From: Pseudarthrobacter oxydans
GTDB taxonomy: Bacteria; Actinomycetota; Actinomycetes; Actinomycetales; Micrococcaceae
Direction of reading: 5' to 3'
DNA: 64,000 nucleotides
Assembly (NCBI RefSeq): GCF_034258515.1
Contig: NZ_CP139438.1
Span: 248,001 to 312,000 of the forward strand
The notes under the pieces are model-generated. The model ran no database searches and was not told the origin of the DNA. It saw only the letters and a program-made list of their open reading frames with translations. A program made the position numbers and the translations under genes. Shown here one piece after another: positions 29,695 through 38,811 of this stretch. The stretch's first letter is position 1. Every line of letters begins with the position of its first letter.

Positions 29695-30747
29695 TTAGCT
29701 TGTGTGTGGCTTGCCGGCGGCCTGATCGGGTCCCGCCACGTGGCGGCTGATCCCGTCCAGGTCCAGCCGGCTGTTCCAGCTGGCCCAGTCCTTGGGCCGC
29801 ACCGAAGGCCGGCCGAGGAGATAGCCCTGCCCGGCTGTGATTCCCAGTTCGGTGAGGACCTTGAGCTCCCCAACAGTCTCGATGCCCTCTGCCACGAGGG
29901 AGGTGCCGATCTGGTCCGCAAAGTCCACCAGGCAGGCGGCAAGGGCGCGCTGGAGGCCGTCTTTGTCGACATCGCCGATGACGTTCCGGCCCACTTTCAG
30001 GAAGTCCGGGCGGAGGTGCACCATCCGGCTCAGTGCCCCTGCCCCTGAATGGGTGTCATCCACGGCGATCCGCAGGCCCTGGTCGCGCAACGGATTGATG
30101 GCGGCGATGAACTGCGGGTATTCCTCGTCCGTGATGGTTTCCGTCAGTTCGAGCACTACGCGGCTGACGGGAAGCTCGATGTGCTCGAACAGTTCCGGAA
30201 GCCTGGGGTCAAGGCATGAATCGGGCGAGATGTTGAGTGACACGAACAGGTTCTCGGGAAGCGTCTTAGCTGCGGCGGCAGCAGATCCCAGTGCCGAAAA
30301 TTCGAGGTTCGCTCCCAGCCCCACAGCGGCTGCCTCAGCGAACCACAGTTCTGCCGCAGCACCGTCGTCGCTGACGAACCGGGACAACGCCTCGACTCCC
30401 ACCACGATTTTTTCTTCCAGCCCGTAAATGGGCTGGAAGGCTGTCATCAGCATCTGGCTCTCAAGCAGGGCGCTGATGCGTGACATGCTGCGGATTGCAT
30501 CGATCTGTTCCGCCACTTTGGGCGGGACGGCGGGTGTGAGGCGCATCTGCCTGGCAGTCTCCAGCGTTTCCGCCGTGTTGGCGTCACTCCGCCGGGTCTC
30601 AAGAAGGTACTCGAGGAGCGCACGCTCGGGCACTCCGGGATTTTCGTCCAAGCGGTTGCTAAGGCGCTGCCGGACAGCCGCTCCGGCCGGATCCGTGTCC
30701 GCCAGCACAGCGGCGATAATTCCCCATGCCTGTATTCGAACCGACAT
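29695..30747 (-). CDS. EAL-domain protein (c-di-GMP phosphodiesterase-like)
   Basis: In this 350-residue protein, residues about 1-90 are helical and unassigned, and residues 100-340 are an EAL domain. Most catalytic residues are present: E119 in EALSRF, N172 in SLNIS, ELTET at 200-204, D230-D231, K251 and E287 in VAEGIET. The loop usually written DDFGTG reads DDTHSG, so activity needs checking. GGGGG lies upstream of the ATG. It is 165 bases downstream of the GGDEF-EAL gene on the same strand and likely belongs to the same c-di-GMP cluster. Confidence 0.85.
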   Translation of the reverse strand: MSVRIQAWGIIAAVLADTDPAGAAVRQRLSNRLDENPGVPERALLEYLLETRRSDANTAETLETARQMRLTPAVPPKVAEQIDAIRSMSRISALLESQMLMTAFQPIYGLEEKIVVGVEALSRFVSDDGAAAELWFAEAAAVGLGANLEFSALGSAAAAAKTLPENLFVSLNISPDSCLDPRLPELFEHIELPVSRVVLELTETITDEEYPQFIAAINPLRDQGLRIAVDDTHSGAGALSRMVHLRPDFLKVGRNVIGDVDKDGLQRALAACLVDFADQIGTSLVAEGIETVGELKVLTELGITAGQGYLLGRPSVRPKDWASWNSRLDLDGISRHVAGPDQAAGKPHTS

Positions 30748-30912
30748 TAGCTACGCCCCCAGTTGACGAAGTAATGACCCAATGGCCCTTTGATGTTCAA
30801 TTTGTAAACGCCTTTAAAGTCCGGTGCCCAGTTCAACACTGATTTTCGCGGCGACGAAAACCCACACACCGCATCATGATCGTATATCGCAGGAAACAAA
30901 TGCGCAGTAGTT

Positions 30913-32454
30913 TCAGCCTTGCTGCTTTGCGCGTTCCGGCTGTTTTGCCACTAATTCCGGAATTTGTTCCGGAGGGACCGGCCTGCTGAAGAAATAGCCC
31001 TGGGCGCTGAGGCAGCCCAGGCCGCGAAGGATCTCAGCCTGCTTTGCTGTTTCCACGCCTTCCCACACCGCTTCCAGCCCGCACGCCCGGACCAGCTGCA
31101 GGACCGCCGCCACCAGGGCGGGCTGCGTGGGATCGGTTCCCAGCCCGGTGATCAGTGACCGGTCCACCTTGACCCGGTCCACCGGAAGCCGGCGCAGGTA
31201 GCTGATGGACGAGTAGCCGGTGCCGAAATCGTCGATCTCGATCCCCACGCCCAGGCCCCGCAGTCCGCCCAGCGAGTACCGGTCAAGATCGTTGCCTTTG
31301 ACGATGGCAAGTTCCGTCAGCTCCAGCACCACCTGGTCCGGCCGAACGCCGGTTTCCTTCAGGACATTCCTGACGTCCTCGATGAACTGCAGGCTCTGCA
31401 GGTCTGTGGCGGAGATATTGATCCGGACTGAGAACCGGCTGTCCACGACGGAGGCGTTGACCCAGTCGCGGAGCTGGTGAACTGCCGCCCGGAGCACCCA
31501 CAGCCCCAGATCGGAGATCAGCCCGGCTTCTTCCGCCAGCGGAATGAACTCGTCCGGCATGATCAGGCCGCGGGTCGGATGGTTCCAGCGGACCAGGGCC
31601 TCAACGCCCTCGATCCGGCCTGAGCCCAGTTCCACGACCGGCTGGTAGTTGAGCGTCAGGCCGTCCGTGCTGATGGCGGTACGCAAATCCTCCACCAGCT
31701 GGCTGCGGAGCCTGCGGACCAGCAGGAGTCCCGGCTCGAAGCGGTGCAGCTTGTTCTGGCCTTCCGCCTTGGACGCGTACATGGCGACGTCGGCCTCCAT
31801 CAGCATGTCCTCCGGCGTCTTGCCCGGCTCGCCGGCGCTGAGCCCGATGCTGGCACCGCAGCGGAGGCTCCGTCCCGGCAGCTCAATGGGCTCACGTACG
31901 GCTGCCAGGATGCGGTGGCCCACAAAGCCGGCCTGGTCATGGGTGGCCGAGGGCAGGACGATGGCGAACTCGTCGCCGCCGAGGCGGGCAACGACGTCGG
32001 ATTCGCGCACGGCACCGCGGATTCGTTCCCCCACGGTGATCAGGACGTGGTCCCCGGCGGAGTGGCCCAGGCTGTCGTTGATGGATTTGAACGCGTTCAG
32101 GTCCATCATGAGGAGGACCGGGCTTTCGTCCGATTCGGTGTCGGCCTCAAGGGCGGCGTTCAGTGCGTCGATCAGGGCGGAGCGGTTTGCCAGGCCCGTG
32201 AGCGGGTCCTGCATGGCCATCTTCTGCATCTCCAGATGGGCCTCGTGCAGGAGCCGGGTCCGGACCTGCACCCGCTGTTCAAGCTCCTCGTAGATGATCT
32301 GCAGGTCCTCGGCGAGCAGGTTGGTGCCCATGATGATGGCATCGAGCTCGTCACGCGCCGGAGAAACCTCGATCCGTGAGGTGAGGTCGCCGGACGCCAG
32401 CCGCACAATGCCTTCCAGGAGCCGGGAGAGCCGCGGGTCGTTATCCGCAAACAT
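30913..32454 (-). CDS. GGDEF-EAL bifunctional c-di-GMP protein
   Basis: In this 513-residue protein, residues 1-60 look like a HAMP remnant without membrane helices, followed by a coiled segment. The GGDEF motif at 159-163 is intact, with an inhibitory I-site RESD at 150-153. The EAL domain is also intact: EALVRW at 285-290, SVRINIS, ELTELA and IDDFGTGYSS near 407-416. Both synthesis and breakdown of c-di-GMP are therefore possible. It starts 18 bases after the histidine kinase stop, so the two are probably co-transcribed. Confidence 0.92.
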   Translation of the reverse strand: MFADNDPRLSRLLEGIVRLASGDLTSRIEVSPARDELDAIIMGTNLLAEDLQIIYEELEQRVQVRTRLLHEAHLEMQKMAMQDPLTGLANRSALIDALNAALEADTESDESPVLLMMDLNAFKSINDSLGHSAGDHVLITVGERIRGAVRESDVVARLGGDEFAIVLPSATHDQAGFVGHRILAAVREPIELPGRSLRCGASIGLSAGEPGKTPEDMLMEADVAMYASKAEGQNKLHRFEPGLLLVRRLRSQLVEDLRTAISTDGLTLNYQPVVELGSGRIEGVEALVRWNHPTRGLIMPDEFIPLAEEAGLISDLGLWVLRAAVHQLRDWVNASVVDSRFSVRINISATDLQSLQFIEDVRNVLKETGVRPDQVVLELTELAIVKGNDLDRYSLGGLRGLGVGIEIDDFGTGYSSISYLRRLPVDRVKVDRSLITGLGTDPTQPALVAAVLQLVRACGLEAVWEGVETAKQAEILRGLGCLSAQGYFFSRPVPPEQIPELVAKQPERAKQQG

Positions 32455-32472
32455 CGGAGTCCTGCATCCCGC

Positions 32473-34116
32473 TCAGTTTTCCTGGCTGCGTTCAGCGTCA
32501 AGGGGGAGGCTGACCGTGACCGTGGTCCCTGCGCCCAGGATCGAGGAAACGTCGATCCTGCCACCGTGCCGGGACACGATGTCCTTGGTGATGGCCAGCC
32601 CCAGCCCTGTCCCGGGAATCGCCCCCGACATGGCGTTTGATGCCCGGTAGAAGCGGGTGAAGACGTGGTCGATCTCGTCGCTCGAAATGCCGATGCCGGT
32701 GTCCGCCACACTGACCGTGGCCCACCGGGTGCCGTCAGCCGCGGCGTGCGACTCGCTCCCCACCTGGATGCGCCCTCCGCTGGGGGTGAACTTGATGGCA
32801 TTGGAGACCAGGTTGGTGAACACCTGCTGCAGCTGCACCTCGTCGGCAAGGATCTCCGGGTCCTCCGGAACCTGCTCCACGGCGATGGTGACGTTTTGAA
32901 GTGTAGCCAGGGGCCGAAGCGCCGCGGCCACGAGGTCCAGGGTCTGTCCCAGCCGCACCGGGGTGAGGTGCATCAGGCTGTCATCAAGGCCGTTGCGGGA
33001 AACGCTCAGCATGTCCTCGATCAGGATCCTGAGCCGCTCCGTGTTCCGGACCACGATGTCCAGCATCTGGTGGACTTCGGGAGAGACGGGCTGCTCGGTG
33101 CTTTCCTGGATCATGTCCAGATACGCCATGATGGACGTCAGGGGCGTCCGCAGCTCATGGTTGACCGTGGCAAGGAAGTCCGTTTTGGCCTTGTCCAGCT
33201 GCTGCAGCTGCTTCACCACCTGCTGCTGGCTGCTGATCAGGTGGCTCTGGATCAGTCCGTGGGCCGCGTTGCCCGCCACATGTTGGATGAGCCCCAGTTC
33301 AGTCCCGGACCAGGTCCGCGGCTGGTCGATCATCGCAATCCAAATAATGCCCAGCGAAGAGCTGCCCTCGCCCATGGGCACGGCCAAGGAGGAAACGGCG
33401 TCGCCGATGCCCGGTGAAGCGGCCTCACCCGCCGTCGGCTCCTCCGTGCCGGGTGAAGACGAGGTCTCGGCGCCGGCCCACAGCAGGTCCGCTGTCCGGC
33501 GGGCATCATCCTCGTCCGGCAGTGCCTGTTCGTTGAGCGGCGCCAACCCGGGCCTGCTCCAGGCGGCGTTGATGCGGGGAACCCGGCTGTCCTCGAAAGT
33601 GGTCAGCCAGACGTGGTCGGCCTTGAAGGTCCGGCCAAAGCCGGCCACCACATGGCGGGCGATCTCCTCCGGGTCGTTCGTGGCCCGGACAGCGGCAGAG
33701 ACCTGCCGGAGCTGTTCGCGCAGTGCCTCGGTTTCCTGCCGGGCGGCATTGCGGCGGGCCACCATGTCGATCAGGGCAGTGGCGCGGTAGGCCAGTTCCC
33801 GGGGGGCGGGCGGCTTGGCGATGCAGTCGTGGATGCCGGACGGCTTCATGGCAGCGAGCTCTGCAGGATCGTCGAGGTCCACCACCACAAGCACCGGCGC
33901 GTCTGCTTTGACGGCGGAGAGCGACGTGTCAACCACGACGACTGAAGGGCGGCTTTCTTCCAGGGAAGCAGCAAGTCCGGCGGCGTCCCTTGCGCACAGG
34001 ACCGAATAGCCCGCATCCCGCAGCGCCCTGGCATATGATGCGAGGCGCGCATCGTCAGGGTCTGCCACGACGGCGGTGCGCGGCGCGCGCAAGTCACTCG
34101 GCGTGTCAGCCGCCAC
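32473..34116 (-). CDS. hybrid sensor histidine kinase (REC-like, GAF, HisKA, HATPase)
   Basis: The GTG at 34116 is chosen because GGGAGGGAAGGGG lies just before it; the in-frame ATG at 34146 overlaps a likely -10 (TACAAT, 34150-34145). This gives 547 residues. The order is a shortened receiver-like domain (ADPDD pair, VVVVDTSLS acceptor), a GAF-like domain, then HisKA with NHELRTPLTS and the HATPase boxes NLVSNAIKF, VADTGIGIS and GTGLGLAI. No membrane helix is present, so it is cytoplasmic. With the GGDEF-EAL gene it forms a signalling unit; no separate response regulator gene is adjacent. Confidence 0.9.
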   Translation of the reverse strand: MAADTPSDLRAPRTAVVADPDDARLASYARALRDAGYSVLCARDAAGLAASLEESRPSVVVVDTSLSAVKADAPVLVVVDLDDPAELAAMKPSGIHDCIAKPPAPRELAYRATALIDMVARRNAARQETEALREQLRQVSAAVRATNDPEEIARHVVAGFGRTFKADHVWLTTFEDSRVPRINAAWSRPGLAPLNEQALPDEDDARRTADLLWAGAETSSSPGTEEPTAGEAASPGIGDAVSSLAVPMGEGSSSLGIIWIAMIDQPRTWSGTELGLIQHVAGNAAHGLIQSHLISSQQQVVKQLQQLDKAKTDFLATVNHELRTPLTSIMAYLDMIQESTEQPVSPEVHQMLDIVVRNTERLRILIEDMLSVSRNGLDDSLMHLTPVRLGQTLDLVAAALRPLATLQNVTIAVEQVPEDPEILADEVQLQQVFTNLVSNAIKFTPSGGRIQVGSESHAAADGTRWATVSVADTGIGISSDEIDHVFTRFYRASNAMSGAIPGTGLGLAITKDIVSRHGGRIDVSSILGAGTTVTVSLPLDAERSQEN

Positions 34117-34278
34117 GGTGTCCCCTTCCCTCCCAGTTGAGTACATTGTATGGTCACGCCGGGCGGGCGGCTCCCCGGGAAAGAAATGGAGGACTTTTAC
34201 CGCCCTGGCGGGCGCCGACAGGAGCTGCGAAGGGGGTCATGCAGGCGGCAGATCCCGCAGCCGGGTTGTCCGGGCCCC

Positions 34279-34284
34279 TATATT
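34279..34284 (+). promoter_or_regulatory. -10 element of a leaderless transcript
   Basis: TATATT ends six bases before the GTG start of the methyltransferase, and no ribosome site is present. This matches the TANNNT-N6-start pattern of leaderless actinobacterial genes. Confidence 0.55.
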
Positions 34285-34290
34285 TGATCC

Positions 34291-35118
34291 GTGCCCTCCC
34301 CCTCGAAGTCCCTCCCGGCAAAGTCACTGTGGTCCACCCTGCAGAAGTACCTGATGGTCCCGAAGCTCATCCGGCTGTCCCGCTCTGCCCCCAAGGACCG
34401 GCCGCTGGCATGGGACGCGTACTGGGCCGGCATCAGGGGGGCCGGAGGCGAGGTTCTCTGGGATGCCGGGACCGACCATGAATTCCTCGGCTACAGGGAC
34501 GTGCTGCTTCGCCACTTGGACCCGGACCTGCCCGTGGTGGACGTGGGCTGCGGCCACGGCAGGTTTACCCGCGCGTTGGCCTCAGTCTTCCCCAAGGTCA
34601 TCGGCGTGGATGTTTCCGGGCAGGCCATAGCCTACGCCGGCGCCCAGGCACCCACGGCCGGCAGCGCAGGCCCTGTGCGCTACGTTGCGCGGGACATGAC
34701 CGCGCCGGGGGCGGGCAGGGGATTGGCCGGCAGCACTGACGCAAACGTCTTCATCCGGGGCGTGCTCCACGTGCTGGATCAGGCCGACCAGGCGGCGCTG
34801 GTGGAAAACCTGCGGCTGCTGGCCGGAAGCCGGGGCACCGTCTTCCTCGCCGAAACGAACTTCCAGGGCAATCCCGTTGAGTACGTTTCCCACCTCGGTG
34901 CAACCCGCCAAAGCATCCCGGCCCCCCTTGAGCGCGCGATCCGCGGGCTGCCGATGCCCGGCCATTTCGGTCCCGAAGAGCGCTCGCGGGTACTTCCGCC
35001 GGAGAGTTGGGAACTCCTGGAAGACGGGGAAGTGGCCATCGAAACACATCCAATGACCGGGATCGGCGGGAAGAGCCGGGTGCCGGGGTACTTTGCTGTG
35101 CTCCGTCCGAGGCATTAG
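34291..35118 (+). CDS. class I SAM-dependent methyltransferase
   Basis: This 275-residue protein has the SAM motif VVDVGCGHGRFTRALA, IGVDVSGQAIAYA (motif II) and NVFIRGVLHVLDQ (motif III). A basic N-terminus of about 35 residues precedes the fold. Members methylate small molecules, and the substrate cannot be told. It stands alone, divergent from the signalling cluster. Confidence 0.82.
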   Translation: MPSPSKSLPAKSLWSTLQKYLMVPKLIRLSRSAPKDRPLAWDAYWAGIRGAGGEVLWDAGTDHEFLGYRDVLLRHLDPDLPVVDVGCGHGRFTRALASVFPKVIGVDVSGQAIAYAGAQAPTAGSAGPVRYVARDMTAPGAGRGLAGSTDANVFIRGVLHVLDQADQAALVENLRLLAGSRGTVFLAETNFQGNPVEYVSHLGATRQSIPAPLERAIRGLPMPGHFGPEERSRVLPPESWELLEDGEVAIETHPMTGIGGKSRVPGYFAVLRPRH

Positions 35119-35601
35119 CCGGGGCTCAGCCCCTTCCGCCCGGAGGCTGGCTCCTTTCCGAAGGCGCATCGCGCCGCCACTAAAACCCTTGACACGCAGG
35201 CGGATCGGGATGCTGAATGGCAAGTACACTTACTGCCGACCGGCAGGGGAAGGGCAGCCGGAGTCATCCAAATCCCCTAAGTATTCACAGGAGGTCACCT
35301 CAACGGAGGACGAACCGGAGCGCGAGGGCCGGACCCTGGCCGCCACGCACCACGAAGAGCGAAAAGGGCAGGATCCGGCACATCAGCCGGGAGGAATGGT
35401 TTGAAAAATCCGACTCCCGGGGACTGAACTTCATCTACCAGGAACAGCGCAGCGACGGCCAGCAGTCAAACATCTTCCGGCTGGAGAATCCCGGCCGCAA
35501 AGACGCCTAAGCCGCGTACCGTTCTGCCGCCAGCACCAGCACCGGCCCATGAAGCCGGCGCCGCTTTGCCGACGGCGGACGCAGACATTACAGGAACTAC
35601 C
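35119..35601 (+). other. 483-base gap with a doubtful, possibly broken small gene
   Basis: TTGACA lies at 35189-35194 without a good -10. Between about 35300 and 35365 the frame with codon bias typical of this genome is the one ending at 35404. From about 35350 to 35510 the biased frame is the next one, which reads KGRIRHISREEWFEKSD and ends at 35510. That is consistent with a small frameshifted gene or two overlapping ones. I see no other gene. Confidence 0.4.
35217..35510 (+). CDS. doubtful small ORF; C-terminal half looks coding
   Basis: It is 97 residues if started at the ATG at 35217. The second half (SEKGRIRHISREEWFEKSD, then FIYQEQRSDGQQ) has normal codon use. The first half is rich in rare codons such as tandem AGG and looks like a wrong frame. 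The true start may have been lost, or a base may be missing near 35350. I do not recognise a family. Confidence 0.3.
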   Translation: MASTLTADRQGKGSRSHPNPLSIHRRSPQRRTNRSARAGPWPPRTTKSEKGRIRHISREEWFEKSDSRGLNFIYQEQRSDGQQSNIFRLENPGRKDA

Positions 35602-36021
35602 ATGCGCAAACTCATTCCCTCCGGTTCCCTCCGCGGGATGCTGCTCCCGCCCACCTATGGGCACCATGTCACCCGCTCCACGGAGTTCACCGTCCTGTCC
35701 GTCGAGATCTGGTCCGCGGGATTGGTGGTCAACATCCACTTGGCCTCCGACGGTGCGCCCGAGCCGCGCATCAGCCTCCAGGACCACTTCGGAACGGCGT
35801 ACTCGTTCCGGGATTCCGCCACCGTGGGGTCGAGGAATCTCCAGGTGTTCACCCCAACGGTGCCTGCCGGAACCAGGAGCCTGACCATCAGGTCCGCGGA
35901 CGATCCTGAGGGGCGCCCTGTAGTGACCTTCGCGGTGCCGCTGATGGCCGTGCCGGAAGAGCCTGATTCTTCGCAGGACGGCGAATATCCCTCGGCGCCG
36001 GAACTCCGCCGCCCGGCTTGA
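35602..36021 (+). CDS. hypothetical protein, beta-rich
   Basis: This 139-residue protein follows a weak ribosome site (AGGAAC). The sequence alternates in a beta-sandwich manner (TEFTVLSVEIWSAGLVVNIHLA, RSLTIRSADDPEGRPVVTFAVPL). There is no signal peptide or membrane helix. I do not recognise a family. Codon bias is normal. It precedes the broken SDR gene by 20 bases on the same strand and may share its transcript. Confidence 0.65.
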   Translation: MRKLIPSGSLRGMLLPPTYGHHVTRSTEFTVLSVEIWSAGLVVNIHLASDGAPEPRISLQDHFGTAYSFRDSATVGSRNLQVFTPTVPAGTRSLTIRSADDPEGRPVVTFAVPLMAVPEEPDSSQDGEYPSAPELRRPA

Positions 36022-36041
36022 CCGAACGAAAGGCTGCCACC

Positions 36042-36851
36042 ATGCAGGACACCGCAGGATTTGCCCCAAGCACCGCCATCGTTACCGGCTCGGACTCCGG
36101 CATTGGGAAGGCAACGGCTGTCGCCCTTGCCAGGGCCGGCATGGACGTGGGTGTCACCTGGCACTAAGACAAAGCCGGCGCTGAAGGCACGGCCGAGGAA
36201 GTGCGGCGGCTGGGGCGCAAGGCGGTGGTGCGCCGGCTTGACACTACTGAACTCCGCGCCGCCGGGGCCGTCATTGACGAATTGGCGGACGAACTGGGCG
36301 GAGTGGACGTCTTCGTCAACAATGCCGGGACCGGCGACGGCACCAAGTTCCTGGACCTGGACGTCGACACCTGGATGCGAACACTGGACACCAACCTCAA
36401 CGGGGCTTTTGTTTGCCTGCAGGCCGCCGCCCGCCGAATGGTGCAGGCCGGCAAGGGCGGACGCCTGATTGCCGTCACCAGCGTGCACGAATTCCAGCCG
36501 CGGGTGGGTTCGTCCGCCTATGACGCGTCCAAGCACGGCCTGGGCGGCCTGATGAAGACGCTGGCGCTCGAGCTCGCCGAACACGGCATCACGGCCAACA
36601 GTGTGGCGCCGGGCGAAATCGCCACTCCCATGACAGGGCAGGAAGACGAGGACCCCACCACCAAGGACCGGCCGGGTGTGCCCCTGGGCAGGCCCGGTGA
36701 CGCCCGGGAAATTGCCGCGGTCATCGCCTTCCTTGCCTCGGCAGGTTCCAGCTACGTCAACGGCGCATCCTGGGCGGTCGACGGCGGAATGCTGCAGATG
36801 GGGCCGCAGGCCGGCTCGCACATCACCAGCCACGAGTGGCGCGAGGGCTAG
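36042..36851 (+). pseudogene. SDR-family oxidoreductase with an in-frame stop
   Basis: The frame from the ATG at 36042 to 36851 encodes a 269-residue short-chain dehydrogenase. It has the cofactor motif TGSDSGIGKATA, NNAG and the active-site segment SSAYDASKHG. Codon 42 (36165-36167) is TAA inside the stretch VTWH-stop-DKAGAEG, where one base change to TAC would restore tyrosine. Reading continues in the same frame without a shift. A restart at GTG 36201 would lack the nucleotide-binding motif. So it is a nonsense pseudogene, unless the base is a sequencing error or the stop is read through. Confidence 0.85.
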
Positions 36852-36927
36852 CCTCGACGCCTGGGGGTCCGTCCGGACTGCGGATCGGGCAAGCGCTTTC
36901 CTATCAGCTGCTGGCATGATGGAGCGC

Positions 36928-38052
36928 ATGCGCATTCTTATTGCTCCGGATAAGTTCAAGGGTTCCCTGACCGCGGCCGAGGCGGCGGCTGCCATCGCCG
37001 AAGGTGCTTTGCGGGTCTATCCTGACGCCGTCGCCACGCAGTTCCCCATTGCCGACGGCGGCGAGGGGACCCTGGAGGCGGCGGTTTCGGCGGGCTACGA
37101 GGAGCGCCTCAACGCCGTCGTGGGCCCCATCCTTGCGCCAATCGGCGCCGCCTGGGCCATCAGCAAGGCCGACGACGGCAGGGTTACCGCCGTCATTGAA
37201 ACGGCCCAGGCCTCCGGCCTTGCGGAGATGGAACCCACCCCGGCCAACGCCCTCCGGGCCCACAGCTACGGGTGCGGGCAGCTCATTGCGGCAGCCCTGG
37301 ATGCCGGCGCCAACGAGATCGTGCTGGGCCTCGGCGGCTCGGCCATGACCGACGGCGGCAGCGGGGCACTGCGTGCCCTGGGCCTGAAGCCGCTGGACTC
37401 CGCGGGGAACGTGGTGCCCCTGGGCGGCGGTTCACTCGCGGACGTCGCCGCGCTGGACACGAGCGGGCTGGACCCGCGGCTTGCCGCCACAGCCTTCCGC
37501 ATCGCCGTCGACGTACGCAACCCCCTCTACGGACCCGAAGGTGCCGCGCACGTCTTCGCGCCACAGAAAGGCGCGGACCCGGACACCGTGGAACTGCTCG
37601 ACGCCGGCCTCCGCAACTGGGCGTCCGTCCTGCGCGAAGCCACGGGCCGGAACGTTAACGTCCCCGGGGCGGGCGCCGCCGGTGGCTTCCCGGCGTCGTT
37701 CCTTGCCTTCACCGACGCCGCGCTGGAAGGCGGCTTCTCGCTTGTTGCCGGGCTGACCGGGCTGGCCGGACAGCTGGGTGAGGCAGACCTCGTCATCACC
37801 GGCGAAGGATCCATGGACTCGCAGTCACTGACCGGAAAAGCGCCCATCGCGCTCGCGGACGCAGCCCGGGAGCGCGGCATCCCGGTGATCGTGGTGGCCG
37901 GCAGGATCCTGGTCACGCCTGAAGAACTTGCCCACCATGGTGTGGTGGCTGCCGCACAGCTGCTGGACGTGGCGCCCAGCCCGCAGGATGCGATGGGAAA
38001 CGCCGCCAAATACCTGGCCCGGGCAACCAGCCAGGTACTCGAGGGCGCCTAA
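36928..38052 (+). CDS. glycerate 2-kinase (glycerate kinase I family)
   Basis: The protein starts MRILIAPDKFKGSLTAAEAA, the family N-terminus, giving 374 residues; an in-frame ATG at 36916 would add four. Other family segments are PIADGGEGTLEA, LGLGGSAMTDGGSGALRALG and DLVITGEGSMDSQSLTGKAP. It phosphorylates D-glycerate at the end of glyoxylate or glucarate breakdown. No other gene of that pathway is adjacent. It follows the SDR pseudogene by 76 bases. Confidence 0.92.
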   Translation: MRILIAPDKFKGSLTAAEAAAAIAEGALRVYPDAVATQFPIADGGEGTLEAAVSAGYEERLNAVVGPILAPIGAAWAISKADDGRVTAVIETAQASGLAEMEPTPANALRAHSYGCGQLIAAALDAGANEIVLGLGGSAMTDGGSGALRALGLKPLDSAGNVVPLGGGSLADVAALDTSGLDPRLAATAFRIAVDVRNPLYGPEGAAHVFAPQKGADPDTVELLDAGLRNWASVLREATGRNVNVPGAGAAGGFPASFLAFTDAALEGGFSLVAGLTGLAGQLGEADLVITGEGSMDSQSLTGKAPIALADAARERGIPVIVVAGRILVTPEELAHHGVVAAAQLLDVAPSPQDAMGNAAKYLARATSQVLEGA

Positions 38053-38143
38053 GGGCTAAACGATAGTGGTGCTGCGCCGCCGCCACCAGCAGGGGCGGTT
38101 CCCATGATGGTTCGCCGGCAGATTCCTTTCGGCTGTGCCCGGC

Positions 38144-38809
38144 TCAGGTGCCGGTTTCATAATGCGGCTCTGCAACGGGTTTGGACTCCGGCGATCCCTT
38201 TTCCCGCAGATAGACGGACGCGCCCACCAGGACGGCGACGGCCAGGAACTCGCTCTGCCAGTTCTGGAAGGATTCAAACCAAAAGCGGCTGGTGCCCACG
38301 TACTGAATGACCGAGACGCCCGCCTCCCCGTGGCTTTCCTGTTCCTCGTTGTACGCCGCGGCGCCGCCGAAGGCGTGCGCGGTGAACGAGCCAACAAACA
38401 GCAGGAACAGGAGGATGGACAGCGAGTGCTCGTAGACCTTGAGGACTGCGCCGCCGCGCTTCACCGGCCAGGGGGTGGCCTTTTTGGTGGCCGCCTGGCG
38501 CGGGTCCTCGTCCTGTGGCGCGTCCTTGCCTACAGGCTTGGACTCGGAAGAGCCCCTCTGGAACAGAAAGGCAGTCAGGACCACATACATGGCCATTTGC
38601 AGGAACTCCGATTCCCAGTTCTCAAAGGTGGCCTCGACGAAGTCGCCCGTGGCCAGGAATGCCAGAACTGATACAGCGGCTTCCCCGTGCGCCTGCTGCT
38701 CCTGGCTGTAGTTCGCCGCGCCGGTCAGGATCATGCCCGCAAAGAACACGAGGAACAGGCCCGCATTCACCAGGAGCAGCCCGTGTTCCCTCATCCATTT
38801 GCTGCTCAT
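38144..38809 (-). CDS. DUF6766-like membrane protein with internal duplication
   Basis: This 221-residue protein consists of two similar halves. Each has a hydrophobic helix, a (Y)NEEQESHGEA or YSQEQQAHGEA segment, a FENWESEFLQ or FQNWQSEFLA segment and a second helix ending before KGS/RGSSESKPV. The four-helix repeat is characteristic of DUF6766. Function is unknown. The start lies 2 bases after the stop of the DUF6328 gene, so the two form an operon of membrane proteins. Confidence 0.82.
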   Translation of the reverse strand: MSSKWMREHGLLLVNAGLFLVFFAGMILTGAANYSQEQQAHGEAAVSVLAFLATGDFVEATFENWESEFLQMAMYVVLTAFLFQRGSSESKPVGKDAPQDEDPRQAATKKATPWPVKRGGAVLKVYEHSLSILLFLLFVGSFTAHAFGGAAAYNEEQESHGEAGVSVIQYVGTSRFWFESFQNWQSEFLAVAVLVGASVYLREKGSPESKPVAEPHYETGT

Positions 38810-38811
38810 TG

